Assembly (NCBI GenBank): GCA_018398765.1
Contig: JAHBMJ010002366.1
Coordinates: 1 to 17,747, forward strand
Direction of reading: 5' to 3'
Origin: Chromera velia
Lineage: Eukaryota; Sar; Chromeraceae
DNA: 17,747 nucleotides
Part shown: positions 1 through 8,856 of the stretch, in pieces
How the letters are laid out: each line of letters opens with the position of its first letter
Numbering within the stretch: position 1 is the first letter of the stretch
Translations under genes and position numbers: made by a program
Notes under the pieces: model-generated
The model's database searches: none
What the model was told of the DNA's origin: nothing
The model's input: the letters and a program-made list of their open reading frames with translations, nothing else

Positions 1-705
1 CTCAGAAAAACACCGCGCCTGCATGCAGAAAGGCATGCCGGGGCCATGGTTTCTGGGGCCGCGCGGTGCTCCGTAAAAGCAGCGCAACAATGGGGCGCAT
101 ACGCGTACAGTGGAATAAATTTTGGCGGCACGAAATAGCACAAAACGGTGCCGCCACTCAAAAATCCTAACTTGAAATTAAATGCCACTAAAAAATCTAA
201 TCTTGAAAAATGTTTTCAAGAACAGCTTAGAGTGTCGGGGGGGTAGATGCATGCACTTACTGATATAGCATAGCATATAGCTCTACCATCCTATTCTGCT
301 ATAGCTATTAAATAGCTATTCTATAAAAAAGAGGAACAATCGTTTCGACTGTTTGACTGCTTCTAAGGCCTTTGAACTATAGGAGTGGTTTCAATATATA
401 TTTTTATATTATATTATGGGGTGGGTGATATAAATATATACATGCATGTGCACTTCTTTCTTCTTCTCCGTCTCTCCGTTCGCTTTTCTCTCTCCCTTTG
501 AATTTCTCGTCTTCATGTAAATTATGGCCAAACAGTGGATCGTGGGCAACGGTTGAGAAGGGGATTGACTTTTTTGTTTCTTTTCTTATCTCCCCAAGGG
601 GTTGTGGGAGGGGACGTCTCGGCTCTGCCCGGCATGGTCAGGGGAGGGGGGGTGATGGAGGTGTGTCTGCGGCGGTTATAGCAGACCTAAGGGAGAGGTG
701 GGTGA
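1..705. other. Non-coding left flank with GC-rich edge
   Basis: I see no supportable gene here. The first 70 bases are GC-rich with many CpG steps and two GCATG-type palindromes. Bases 120-440 are AT-rich with short palindromes built on ATAGCTAT. Bases 440-520 are a pyrimidine run (mostly CT/TTC). Bases 540-705 are G-rich. The open frame at 498-812 has no coding character (Gly/Arg-rich low complexity, no recognisable motif) and overlaps the start of the RT frame. The region may contain the 5' part of the retroelement that carries the downstream RT, but no LTR or terminal repeat could be identified. Confidence 0.5.
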
Positions 706-2397
706 CTACTCTTTTATGTGCTCCGTGCTCTGAGGAGGGGGCCTCCCCTTCCGAAGAAGGCAGGGATGGTGAAAAAGTTGTTGGATGTGTTGGCTGTTGT
801 TCTGGTGGATAAGGCCCGAGGTGATCTAGCCTTTCTATATGCATGGAAGTACAGTCAAACTGTAAGAGCGGCTTTCATAGATAACCGATCGTATGCTGTC
901 TTGCAACAGGCGGACCTTGATTGCGCTGTTAATGATCTGGCGAGTGGCATCGCGGACCAGTCTGTTGCCCTGAAGTCTTTTCTTTTACGTTTTGGTTCCT
1001 TAAATAGAAGGAAGCATCATTTTGGGACTGGCCTTCTATGGGCAAAAAGGAAATCCTGGGGGGACGATGGTCGGCTGCCCCCGGGCTGGTCGTTTATTAA
1101 ATACCGCCTGCTCGTCTCGTATGCCTTGCATAGACATAAGTCTCTCTTTTCCTTTGCATGTAAATGTCTAAATGGCCTGCTTTGTTACTTCGGTCCTCAC
1201 TGTGACTTGAACTCAACTTTTTCTTTTCAAGAATGTGTGTCTGTATTCAACGTCGGGTATGGACGTTCCGCTGATCGGTCCGAACAGCTTTCGCTGAAGC
1301 CTGACTGGCCTGTTGGTCACATTAAGATGGTTGTTGATGATATCAAGGCTTTTTTCCCCTCCCTCCCACGCGATGCCTTTCTGTTGTCACTTAGAAAGTT
1401 CGTCACGAGGGTGAAGGCAGAATCTCGACACAGATATATTGTTCTGCCGAAGTTCCGTCCTTTCTGTAAGAAGGAGGCTGGGGGGGCATGTGGAGAGGCA
1501 TGGGTGTCACACAGACAATATATGAAGCCTGCTGCCTTCTTGTCCTCTCACAACAGATTTGCAGATGCCATCTCATGCCCTATTGATGTCCTACCGGAGA
1601 TCGTTAACCTTGACTTTCGTACTAATCTGATTCATGTTCATGGACGACTGATTCGACAGAAGGAAGGCTTCCCTCAGGGGAGCCCATGCTCTCCTGGGGG
1701 GGCGAGATTCTTTGCAGCCTGGCAAGAGTTCTCGGTTGCTGATTCTTTCTCTGTTTCATCTTGGGGAGACAAGTCATAGTTTGGTGCATGATATATGGAT
1801 GACCGCTCTCTTTTTGTTCATTTTTCTGGCTGTGCTTCTTCGGATATAATGAGTCTTCGGGACGGGAGCCCTCCTGCTTTACTTTTGCAGAAAGATCTTT
1901 ACAGTCCTGAATGTGTCTTGGAAAGGCAGGGAGGCTCCACGGTGCTGGGGCTTCGGATTTTCTTTCTCCAACAGACACCCTCTGTTTTGCTTTTTGCAGC
2001 TGTAAACCCTAATCGGGATGCTCTCTTCGAATGGTATCATAACCTGTGTGCTTTTTCCTTTTCTTGCCTCCATGATTTCGATAATGCTCTTCCATTCCCT
2101 TCCTTCCCTACCCTGAAGAGAGTTAGATTCGTCCATGGTTTTTCTTGCATTTCTTGGTTGCAGGGAATGGTCGGACAGATGAGTTCGAATGTATTGCATT
2201 TCTTGCTTTCCTGTAATGCCCCTGCTCGTGTTCTTATTGATGAACTGACTTTTCTTTTTCTTGAATGCTTTCTCCTTCGTTGGCCTTTTCGTTTTCTTGT
2301 GAAGGTTTTTTCTGATGTCATTGCTCGTTCGAGGAGTCCTTCGTTGATCGCATTATGGAATGAAAGGACTTTCTTTCTTTTTACTGTTCTTGGTTGA
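706..2397 (+). pseudogene. Reverse transcriptase of a retroelement, interrupted by two in-frame stops
   Basis: One reading frame runs from a stop at 703-705 to 2397, broken only by TAG 1777-1779 and TGA 1789-1791. The first ATG is at 766. RT palm motifs are visible in order: motif A as VVDDIKAFFPSLP (about 1330-1368), motif B as FPQGSPCSP (1669-1695), motif C as YMDD (1792-1803), then a motif D/E-like stretch ending VLGLRI about 40 codons later and a hydrophobic thumb-like tail. Upstream, YRLLVSYALHRH resembles the RPIVSY-type fingers motif I remember from multicopy RTs in dinoflagellates; that assignment is from memory. Motifs A, B and C are collinear and plausibly spaced (33 codons from B to C), so the two stops look recent, or else are recoded. 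No endonuclease, RNase H, integrase or terminal repeats were found. Known role of the family: copying element RNA into DNA. Most likely a dead or dying copy; class (PLE-like, LINE-like, other) undetermined. Confidence 0.8.
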
Positions 2398-2990
2398 TTT
2401 TGCTATATTCCCTCCTTTGATGATTGATCTTCTTATGTTCTTTCCTGCTTATACAATTGAGTACACTATTCACCTGCTGGAAGCGATAGACAAAAGACAG
2501 CAGCAAAGGGGAAAGGGGGGTCGCGCGCGTCGGTTCTCATGCCTTGTCCTGTGTTTTTCGATTGATCAGATGTTGCATTCTTGGAGTCAGTCCATCTGAT
2601 ATTGCATGCAGGGTTCCGGTATGTCAGCGCCATTATATATGCAATCAGACCCGTGACTTCTCGTGAATGATGCACGTGTAGAAGGTGCATACATTAATTA
2701 TTCATTTTTTTTTTTTCGGCGTCCCCACCTGGATCACAAAAAAGTGAATTTTTTTGCATGCATTCTTTTTGCTCGATTATTTGACTTACCCAGAAGTGAG
2801 AGCATACCGTCATATTGACCAATCTTGGAGATGATCATTTCGGTAGAGTCCACCGTCGGTCCCTTAGCAAACAGTACGTGCATAGCAGGACTGTCTCGGC
2901 TGTTAAAAGAGAACTTATCATACTAGAACATTCTTATACTAATATAACAAGATCATTATCTATAGATCATTATGCAAATGTAGGATAATG

Positions 2991-3057
2991 TAGGATAATC
3001 ATAATGGGATTCTCACTGGGAATCACCATTATGTTAACCATTATGATGATCATCCTA
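2991..3057. repeat. Imperfect inverted repeat
   Basis: The left arm, 2991-3007 (TAGGATAATCATAATGG), pairs with the right arm 3038-3057 (CCATTATGATGATCATCCTA), allowing a 3-base insertion. A second inner pairing involves GGGATTC around 3006-3012 and GAATC at 3020-3024. It could be a hairpin in RNA or a fragment of a foldback element. There is no direct evidence for function. Confidence 0.45.
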
Positions 3058-3317
3058 GTGATTATCTAGCTTTTTCAGTAGTCTTCTTTGTTCCAGTCTT
3101 TGTTCTGAATCTATTGAACGACTCGGAGTGTTCTATTCGATACACCTATATAGCTGTATGCGGTGCAACAATTAGTATAAATTTGAAGCACACGGCGGGT
3201 GGGGAGAAAACCAAGTAAGCATAGGTTCACATTGTGATTTGATAGTATGAAAGGGTATATGAAATTAAATTATATTACATATTCATATTATATCTCCAAA
3301 CTTGGGAAAATATAATA

Positions 3318-3325
3318 TATATCGA
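3318..3325. repeat. Left target-site duplication of transposon copy 1
   Basis: TATATCGA directly abuts the left inverted repeat and is repeated exactly at 4416-4423. The site is AT-rich, and because the inverted repeat starts with TA the exact boundary could shift by a base or two. Confidence 0.8.
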
Positions 3326-4415
3326 TACACAGTCACTTTAAGAGTTACTAAAAGTTTTTCTCAGAATCCTCTGGTTACTAGAATTCCGTAACTTTTTACC
3401 GGTTACTTTAGGCCTCTCATGACCTAGTACAAAAGTTGAGTTACCGTAATTTTACTCTTTTCTGGACCATTCTCAAAGACTTTTCAGGACCTTTCCTGTA
3501 TGCCCCCGCGTAGTCTGAGTCAGTCTTTTCCCGTCTCGGTCTCTAAACATCAAAGTCTACTGAGTTTTTACTGACTAATAATGCTTAGACGATATTCTAT
3601 AGTTATTACAAGACACTTTCTTGATCAGTCATTGATTTGAACATGGTATTATGACGGAGGAACAAGAAGTTGTCTGCAAGAAAGTGTTCCGCCTTCGCCT
3701 CCGCAAGGGGGTGGATAGGGGTGGACACCCATAGAGACTCAGAGAGTATGAAGAAGGGGAGCTCACTCACAAGAACGATTACGAGGACTTTGTAGCACTC
3801 CCAGTAGATGTTTTTGTTCAAAAATTCGGAGCCTCTAAGAAGAGTGTCGCTCCTTTCATATATAAGAACACTAAGTACTATATCTTCTGCAGTCGCTGTG
3901 AGAACAAAAACTCAAGTAAACCTTAGATCTTGGACTATAAGATCAAAGACTATCTCCTCCGCTTAGGCTGATACCTTTTATCCATGCTGGGGTATTAGTT
4001 AAAAAGTGGTTTTGAAATTTTATGGACCGATTACGTTTTTCTCGTTTCCTTCTCTACAAATTTGAATGTGCGTTTTATATTTTTTTTCCTCAAGGACCTC
4101 TCAGACTACTTAATGTTAATACTTCAACTTGGCTTAAACTATGCTTAAACTTTTAGTTCACATCAGTTAGGACTGTTGGGGTTCATATAAAATTTTAGAA
4201 CAGTGTCATTCAAGCAAGAACTAGAGTAAGAAAAGGCTGAAAAGCTGTGTCAATACTAGCTTAAGTATAACTTTAGGTACAACTCTAGGTACAACTTGTA
4301 CTCTATTTTAGTAACTTTAAGATTTCTACTAGAGTTACTAAAGTACCGTAAGTTTAGGGGGCCCGGGACCCTAGAGTAACCGTTCTATTTGGGTAACTCT
4401 TAAAGTGACTGTGTA
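3326..4415. mobile_element. Non-autonomous TIR DNA transposon, copy 1 (1090 bp, 8-bp TSD)
   Basis: The two ends are perfect 23-bp inverted repeats: 3326-3348, starting TACACAGTCACTTTAAGAG and ending TTAC, and its complement at 4393-4415. Immediately outside, the 8-mer TATATCGA occurs as a direct repeat at 3318-3325 and 4416-4423, as expected for a target-site duplication. The ends carry many GTTAC/GTAAC pentamers (five in 3344-3444, four in 4311-4397), which resemble subterminal transposase-binding clusters. No transposase-like ORF is present; the 71-codon minus-strand frame at 3606-3821 shows no recognisable domain. An 8-bp TSD is typical of hAT (also P-type) elements, so mobilisation in trans by such a transposase is inferred. 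The second copy at 10809-11798 has the same architecture. Confidence 0.88.
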
Positions 4416-4423
4416 TATATCGA
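4416..4423. repeat. Right target-site duplication of transposon copy 1
   Basis: TATATCGA directly follows the right inverted repeat and matches 3318-3325 exactly. Confidence 0.8.
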
Positions 4424-4737
4424 AATCACCCTTAGCCTTTGAATTAAGCCTTTGGCCCTTTGTAAGCCTTCGTACGTACATTATTATACATTATATAAAA
4501 CTAGTTTATCATCATCATCATACGCTATCGCCATCGGCCCATAGTAGGCGTCTAGCGTTCGGCAAGTCACAACATGCAAGGCAGATTGTTAAAGATGGAC
4601 CCTCACTCGGCAACATTTGGTAAACTAGCTTAACAACTACATTTCTTCTCGTTTATATCAACTTAATTATCAAATGATATTAAATTGACCGAAACTCAGC
4701 GGCCGTTCCTAGTCTTGACCTCTCTCTAGATGATTAT
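4424..4737. other. Spacer between transposon copy 1 and the inverted-repeat segment
   Basis: AT-rich, with a short ATC run near 4507-4520. No gene, RNA or repeat could be supported here. Confidence 0.5.
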
Positions 4738-5071
4738 TCCGAGGAGTCCTGCATGATTAGTCTTCAGTGACTCTTTAGCCGGGGTGTTTGAACTTCTGCC
4801 CTCAGGCTGGTTCTGCCCTAGCTTGGCAGCTTCTGCCAGTGTTCATTTTGATTTAAATCGATCATTTTACGATCAACTTGCTCGTTATGCGGCTCATGCC
4901 GGCATGGAGCACTCTATTTTTCTTTCTTTTCACCAGGAACTAAACCAGGAAATTCACTCTGACCTCAAGGTTTTCGTCCCTGTCCAGGCCGTTAATTGTG
5001 TTATTTGAAAGCCTTCGGCCTGCCTTTTCCCACACGGCGTGGCCCACGCTCCATTTGAAGGACTCCTCGGA
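4738..5071. repeat. 334-bp segment bounded by a perfect 13-bp inverted repeat
   Basis: TCCGAGGAGTCCT at 4738-4750 is exactly complementary to 5059-5071. A 13-bp pair this close together is not expected by chance very often (roughly 0.1 per window at this spacing by my estimate). It may mark a small mobile or foldback unit around the ORF remnant. No clear target duplication is visible. The 11-mer CGAGGAGTCCT also occurs inside the RT frame at 2331-2341, which may be coincidence. Confidence 0.4.
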
Positions 5072-5080
5072 CTTTTATGA
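4757..5080 (+). pseudogene. Unidentified ORF remnant
   Basis: The frame is open from 4757 to a TGA at 5006-5008, then open again to a TGA at 5078-5080. The amino-acid mix looks protein-like (for example DLNRSFYDQLARYAAHAG), unlike the low-complexity frames further right. There is no ATG near the beginning; the only early start-like codon is GTG 4784. No family is recognised. It sits almost exactly within the 13-bp inverted repeat pair and has the T-rich codon style of the RT gene, so it may be a fragment of a retroelement or another mobile unit. It could also be chance. Confidence 0.25.
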
Positions 5081-5081
5081 G

Positions 5082-7436
5082 CAAATTTCAAACTTTTCTT
5101 TTTCCTTGGGATGACAAACATTCATTTCAGGCAGGTTGCGACTGGACTTGGGCACGGATGCATGCATGCAAAGGGGAAAAACCTGTAAGGGACAGAAGAC
5201 AAGACGGAAGAAAGCGGGGACACGGCAACAAAAGAGGAGCTCGATGCTTTTGTGCCGAAGAGGGGAATCAGCTCTGCGTGGTAAGTGCATGAGGGTCGAT
5301 GATGATGAATTTGGTCTGCCGCCTTCCCTCCTTCCCCCATGCCTGCCTGCCTCGTCCCTCCCCGAGTGTCCATAGATCTTTAATTCTTTTCTTAATTCTC
5401 ACTGTCTTTCCTTCCATCTCCCTCTGTCGCTCTCGGGGAGGCCGATCTTTGTCTGCCTGTCTGCACCTTTCTCCTTGCCTCTCTTTGCCAAAGTGCAGAA
5501 GAGAATGAACGCGTACACGCTCTGTCCCTTTGCGCTTTGACAGAAAGGAATGAAGGGAGGAAAGAAGCAGGAAAAGAAGAAGAAGAAAGGGAGAGATGGA
5601 GGAAAAACCTCCGTCTATTCGACCGAGCGACTGGAACCTAAGGTGCCATAAACAGGGGCGAGAAGTCGATAAAGGGAACGAAGAAAAGAAAGGAGAAGGA
5701 AGAGAGCTAGGAGCGATGTCAGACTGACCGTGAAGACACACACTCAGCCTGAGAAAGATGTCGACTCACTTTCTCCCTCAATGACATCTTAATTGATGTC
5801 GAAATGAGACAGGAAGGAAGGAAGAGAGAGAAAAATGGAAATCGAAATGAATCAGGCGTCTGAGTTTCGTTTTCCTTCTTTTCCGTCTGCACGCTTTCTC
5901 TCTCTCTTGCCTTCTCCTCTCTTTTTCTTCGACGGCGCCCCTTTCTTTCTCTCTGTGTTTTACTCGCTGGTTCCCGTTCATTCATTCATTCTCTGGTTTC
6001 GACGTTCACAAGGGAAGAAAGAGGAACCAATCAAGAGCGCCACACCCTGTGCTCCCCCCCTGTGGCTCTCGTCTCTTCCATGAGCAAAAGTGAAGCTGAC
6101 CTCGAGAGAGCGAGAGAAGGGAAGAAAGAGGGCAGGAACTCATTCTGATCTGGACTCAAAGACAGATCCTCTCGATCCCTCTCTCGCCCCTTTGACTTCA
6201 ACACACCGTTACGCTCCTTCCTCTTCTTCTTTTCTCTTTCTTTCTTCTTTTCTCTCTCCCTTCCCCTCAAATACATACACAAAGAGAATCAGGCCAGCCA
6301 GACAGGACAAAGCTGGTCGGATCCAAGGCCACCGAGCAAACCAGCAAACAGCCATACTTATTTACACAGGCACAAAAAAGATAAAAAAAGATAAGTTAGC
6401 GATCAACGTCTGGGAAACACAGGAAGCAAAAACGACATGCACCTACAGGTAAGTGCCGTATCAAAGAAAAGCAAAGAAAAGAAAAGCCGCTGCAACCAAA
6501 CAAACAAACCCAAAACAAAAACGACCCATCAGCACTTCAACCACAAAAGGGAAAAGAGAAAGAGAAGGACATCAGACCGAGCTAAAGCAAGGCAAGATGA
6601 GGCGAGGCAGCCAAAGAAAGGAGGACGGGATGGGATGGGGGTTCTTTCTACAGCACTTTTATCCAGCTATTACTATGGTATGATATGATATGTACATACA
6701 GACATACGAGTCCTTTTGGATTCATCCTGGTTGCACACAGCCAGACACTGCGCGCACGAATACCCTTTTGCCGCCCCCTTTGGAAAAGTCCATTCCCCTG
6801 CCCGCTTCTGCTAGTGAGTTGGCTTCTTTCTCTTGCAAGCGAGTGCTGCCATGAAGACCTCCTTTCTGTCCTCTCTCTCCGTTTCCTCTTCTGTCTCTCT
6901 TTCTCTTTCTCTTTCCCACGCCCACGAATGGTCATGACGAGACCTTCCACCCTTTTCCTGCCACCTGCTTCTTTCCTTTCCCTTCTTCTTCTGCTGTTCT
7001 CCCTTTCTCCACTTCAATTGAAATGAGGCAAAGGGAGACAAAGACAGAAGAAAAGGTGGGAGGGTCGTGCGGTCAAGAAGGGTGAGGAGGAGAAAAGGCG
7101 GTCCTCTTTCGTCTTCGCGTTTTATTTTTGTCTTCTTCTCTGCGGGCAATGGATTGCCAGGCAGGAGAAAATTTCTTTTCGTTTCTCTCATGAAGAAGGG
7201 AAGACGTGTTTCTTCCTTCCCTGGTTCCTTCTACTTTCTCTTTCTCTCATTCTGGTGTCTTCCTTTTTTCCGATGCTTGGCACGTCAGTCAGTCAAGTCA
7301 AGTCCAGAACGACGAAAACACATCAAATGAAGTGAGTGAATGGGCACATGAGTGGGTCAGTGAGTAAATGCGTGAATGAATGAGTGAGTGAGTGAGTGGG
7401 TGTGGAAAGAAACTCTCTCTCTCTCTGAGGACTCTA
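5082..7436. other. Low-complexity purine/pyrimidine-biased DNA without a supportable gene
   Basis: The stretch alternates between long purine-rich blocks (about 5548-5615, 6090-6135, 7021-7100) and pyrimidine-rich blocks (about 5866-5955, 6205-6265, 6855-7015, 7100-7270). Open frames on both strands translate to Arg/Lys/Glu or Ser/Leu/Phe low-complexity strings, which is a by-product of this bias. Good splice-donor-like strings occur on the + strand at 5281 (GTAAGTGCATG) and 6450 (GTAAGTGCC), but I could not pair them with convincing exons. Part of the right end is presumably the 3' UTR of the minus-strand gene ending at 7437. Confidence 0.5.
7325..7401. repeat. Degenerate TGAG/TGAA tetranucleotide repeat
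   Basis: A run of TGAG, TGAA and related tetramers, most regular at 7377-7399. It lies just downstream of the minus-strand gene's stop codon, so it would be in its 3' UTR or flank. Confidence 0.7.
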
Positions 7437-8856
7437 TCAGTCACTGCCTGTTGTCTCCTCCCCTCCTGGGACGACCCCCTTCTCCTTCTCCACTGAGATC
7501 CCGTCTCCGTCTCCTTCTCCGTCCCCAGTGGAAGTGGAGGAAGAGGTCGTCTTTGAGCTCGGCCCCTCCCCCTTCCCCTCAACGCCCCCCGTGCCTGTGT
7601 GCGCATTCGTCTCTGAGGAGTTCTGGGCAGAAGGAGAAGAAGGGGAGTCGACGAGGAGGTTGCTGAGAAGGTCCTGGTACATGTCTGCGAGGATCTCTGT
7701 GGCGGCGTCCCTGTCCTGCAGTCACTCTTCCAACCGGGTGGGCGTGCGTCAGTGGATTCAATTAGGAAGACAAAAAAGAGACGGGCGCTCAGTGGTGGCC
7801 CTTCTGGTGCCAGATTCCACTGAGCAGACAGCCAGGCAGCATCAAGGAGACAAAGAGAGACACAGCCAGGCAGCATCAAGGAGACAAAGAGAGACTCAGA
7901 GGTGCGGAGGGACGGTTGACAAACGCACTCTGTGCTCTTCTTTTCTTTCTTGTTCCCGCTCACTCGCTCACTGAGAGAGGCGCCCTGTCGAATGGACGGA
8001 CACAAAAACAAAAGCAAGAATGAAAGCGAACCAGCAAGGGAGGGTCTTAGAAAGCCAGGAATGACTTTTTCTTTTGACAAGCTTGTGCGTGAAAGTCTGG
8101 AGGGCAACTGCGAACGGGAGACAAACAGGAAGGAGAGGAGAGACAAGGACAGGGAGAAGGAGACGGGAAAAATACGAACTGCTTCTGACAAGAGACAGTG
8201 CACGAAGAGAGACGCGGCGGTGAGGGAAAGAGATCAGGTGTGAGCAAAGAGGTTACAGGCAGACAATCGGTCAAAGAGAAGGGGCAAAGGGCAAAATATG
8301 GACGCGCAACAGAGGGTCTGTCTATCTGTATCCGCTGCCCGTCTCCGTGTGTCATGAATCGGTGGTCACTAATCATGCAAGGCTGCATGCATCAACGTGC
8401 CTGAGCGGTTTGTGTCTCCTCCACAATTTCTTTGCCGAGTCCCTTGCCGACCATCTGGTGCTCTACCGTCGGGTTGTGGGGGATGCGCTTTGCCTCTGTG
8501 AGGCGAAGATAGGCATCCACCATCTGACGCTTGGAGGGACTCAGCTTCATCTTGTTGCGGATGGTCCACACGGCGCGATCGAAAGACTTCTTCGACTGAA
8601 CGCCGTTCCGCGTGCAGAAGTCCGTCAGTTCTTCCACAAACGTGTCCATCTCCTCCTCCGAGATCTCTTTGCGGAAGTGGGCCGTGCCGCCGCTGGTCGG
8701 GGACCCTTCCGCCGTAGAGGTCACGGTGGAAGTGGGGCTCACCGCGTCATCCGGAGACAGAGAGGAGATATCCCCGGAGACAGACACAGAAGGGAGCACG
8801 GGCTGCTCATGGGATACCACTACGGGCTGAGTTGCTGAGGGAGGCTCTGACTGCAT
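7437..8856 (-). CDS. Two-exon gene, hypothetical protein (about 244 aa)
   Basis: Exon 1 is 8856-8401 (152 codons from ATG 8856) and exon 2 is 7715-7437 (92 codons, then TGA). Exon 1 encodes a Ser/Thr/Pro-rich N-terminus (about residues 1-62), then a Lys/Glu-rich helical region (about 63-145) containing FVEELTDFCTRNG and SPSKRQMVDAYLRL. Exon 2 opens with a short helix (DRDAATEILADMYQDLLSNLL) and ends in an acidic Gly/Ser/Glu tail. Exon 2 starts after a TGCAG acceptor at 7716-7720; the only in-phase donor is CAG followed by GCACGT at 8400, so I infer a GC-AG intron. Without splicing the frame ends at TGA 8392, giving 154 aa. A splice acceptor exactly after the start ATG (GCATGCAG) leaves open an upstream exon. 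No signal peptide or membrane span. The helical region faintly recalls N-termini of Elp3-like proteins, but there is no room for a radical-SAM domain, so I assign no function. Confidence 0.6.
7716..8400 (-). other. Inferred GC-AG intron (685 bp)
   Basis: The donor reads CAG|GCACGT on the minus strand and the acceptor ACTGCAG|GACAGG. Both flanking exons are in phase 0. The interior is pyrimidine-rich on the coding strand and contains a 34-bp tandem duplication. A GT donor four bases further (CAC|GTTGAT) would put exon 2 in an Arg-rich, less coding-like frame that terminates early. Confidence 0.5.
7828..7895. repeat. 34-bp tandem duplication
   Basis: Two exact adjacent copies, 7828-7861 and 7862-7895, each beginning ACAGCCAGGCAGCATC. 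They lie within the inferred intron of the minus-strand gene. Confidence 0.9.

Larger units (their letters stand above)
2398..3325. other. AT-rich spacer, probably 3' part of the RT element then intergenic DNA
   Basis: No ORF with coding character was found. Two exact TGCATGCA sites (2603-2610 and 2755-2762) and T-rich runs near 2700-2760 are present. An imperfect inverted repeat lies at 2991-3057. The last 60 bases are AT-rich and contain the left target duplication of the downstream transposon (3318-3325). The 3' boundary of the retroelement could not be located. Confidence 0.5.

Noticed and set aside
5268-7330. Numerous Arg/Lys/Glu-rich or Ser/Phe/Leu-rich frames on both strands
   Set aside because: Explained by purine/pyrimidine bias. 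None has a motif, a consistent start, or pairable splice sites.
7298-8203. 301-codon minus-strand frame
   Set aside because: Ser/Leu/Arg low complexity running across the inferred intron and exon 2 in the wrong frame. The acidic, helix-starting frame in 7437-7715 looks much more like protein.
8347-8838. 163-codon + strand frame
   Set aside because: Antisense of exon 1 of the minus-strand gene; His/Arg/Gly-rich composition typical of a shadow frame.
8392-8856. Exon 1 of the two-exon gene as the N-terminus of an Elp3 acetyltransferase
   Set aside because: The similarity is faint and from memory. Only about 685 bases separate it from an exon that ends in a stop, too little for radical-SAM and acetyltransferase domains.
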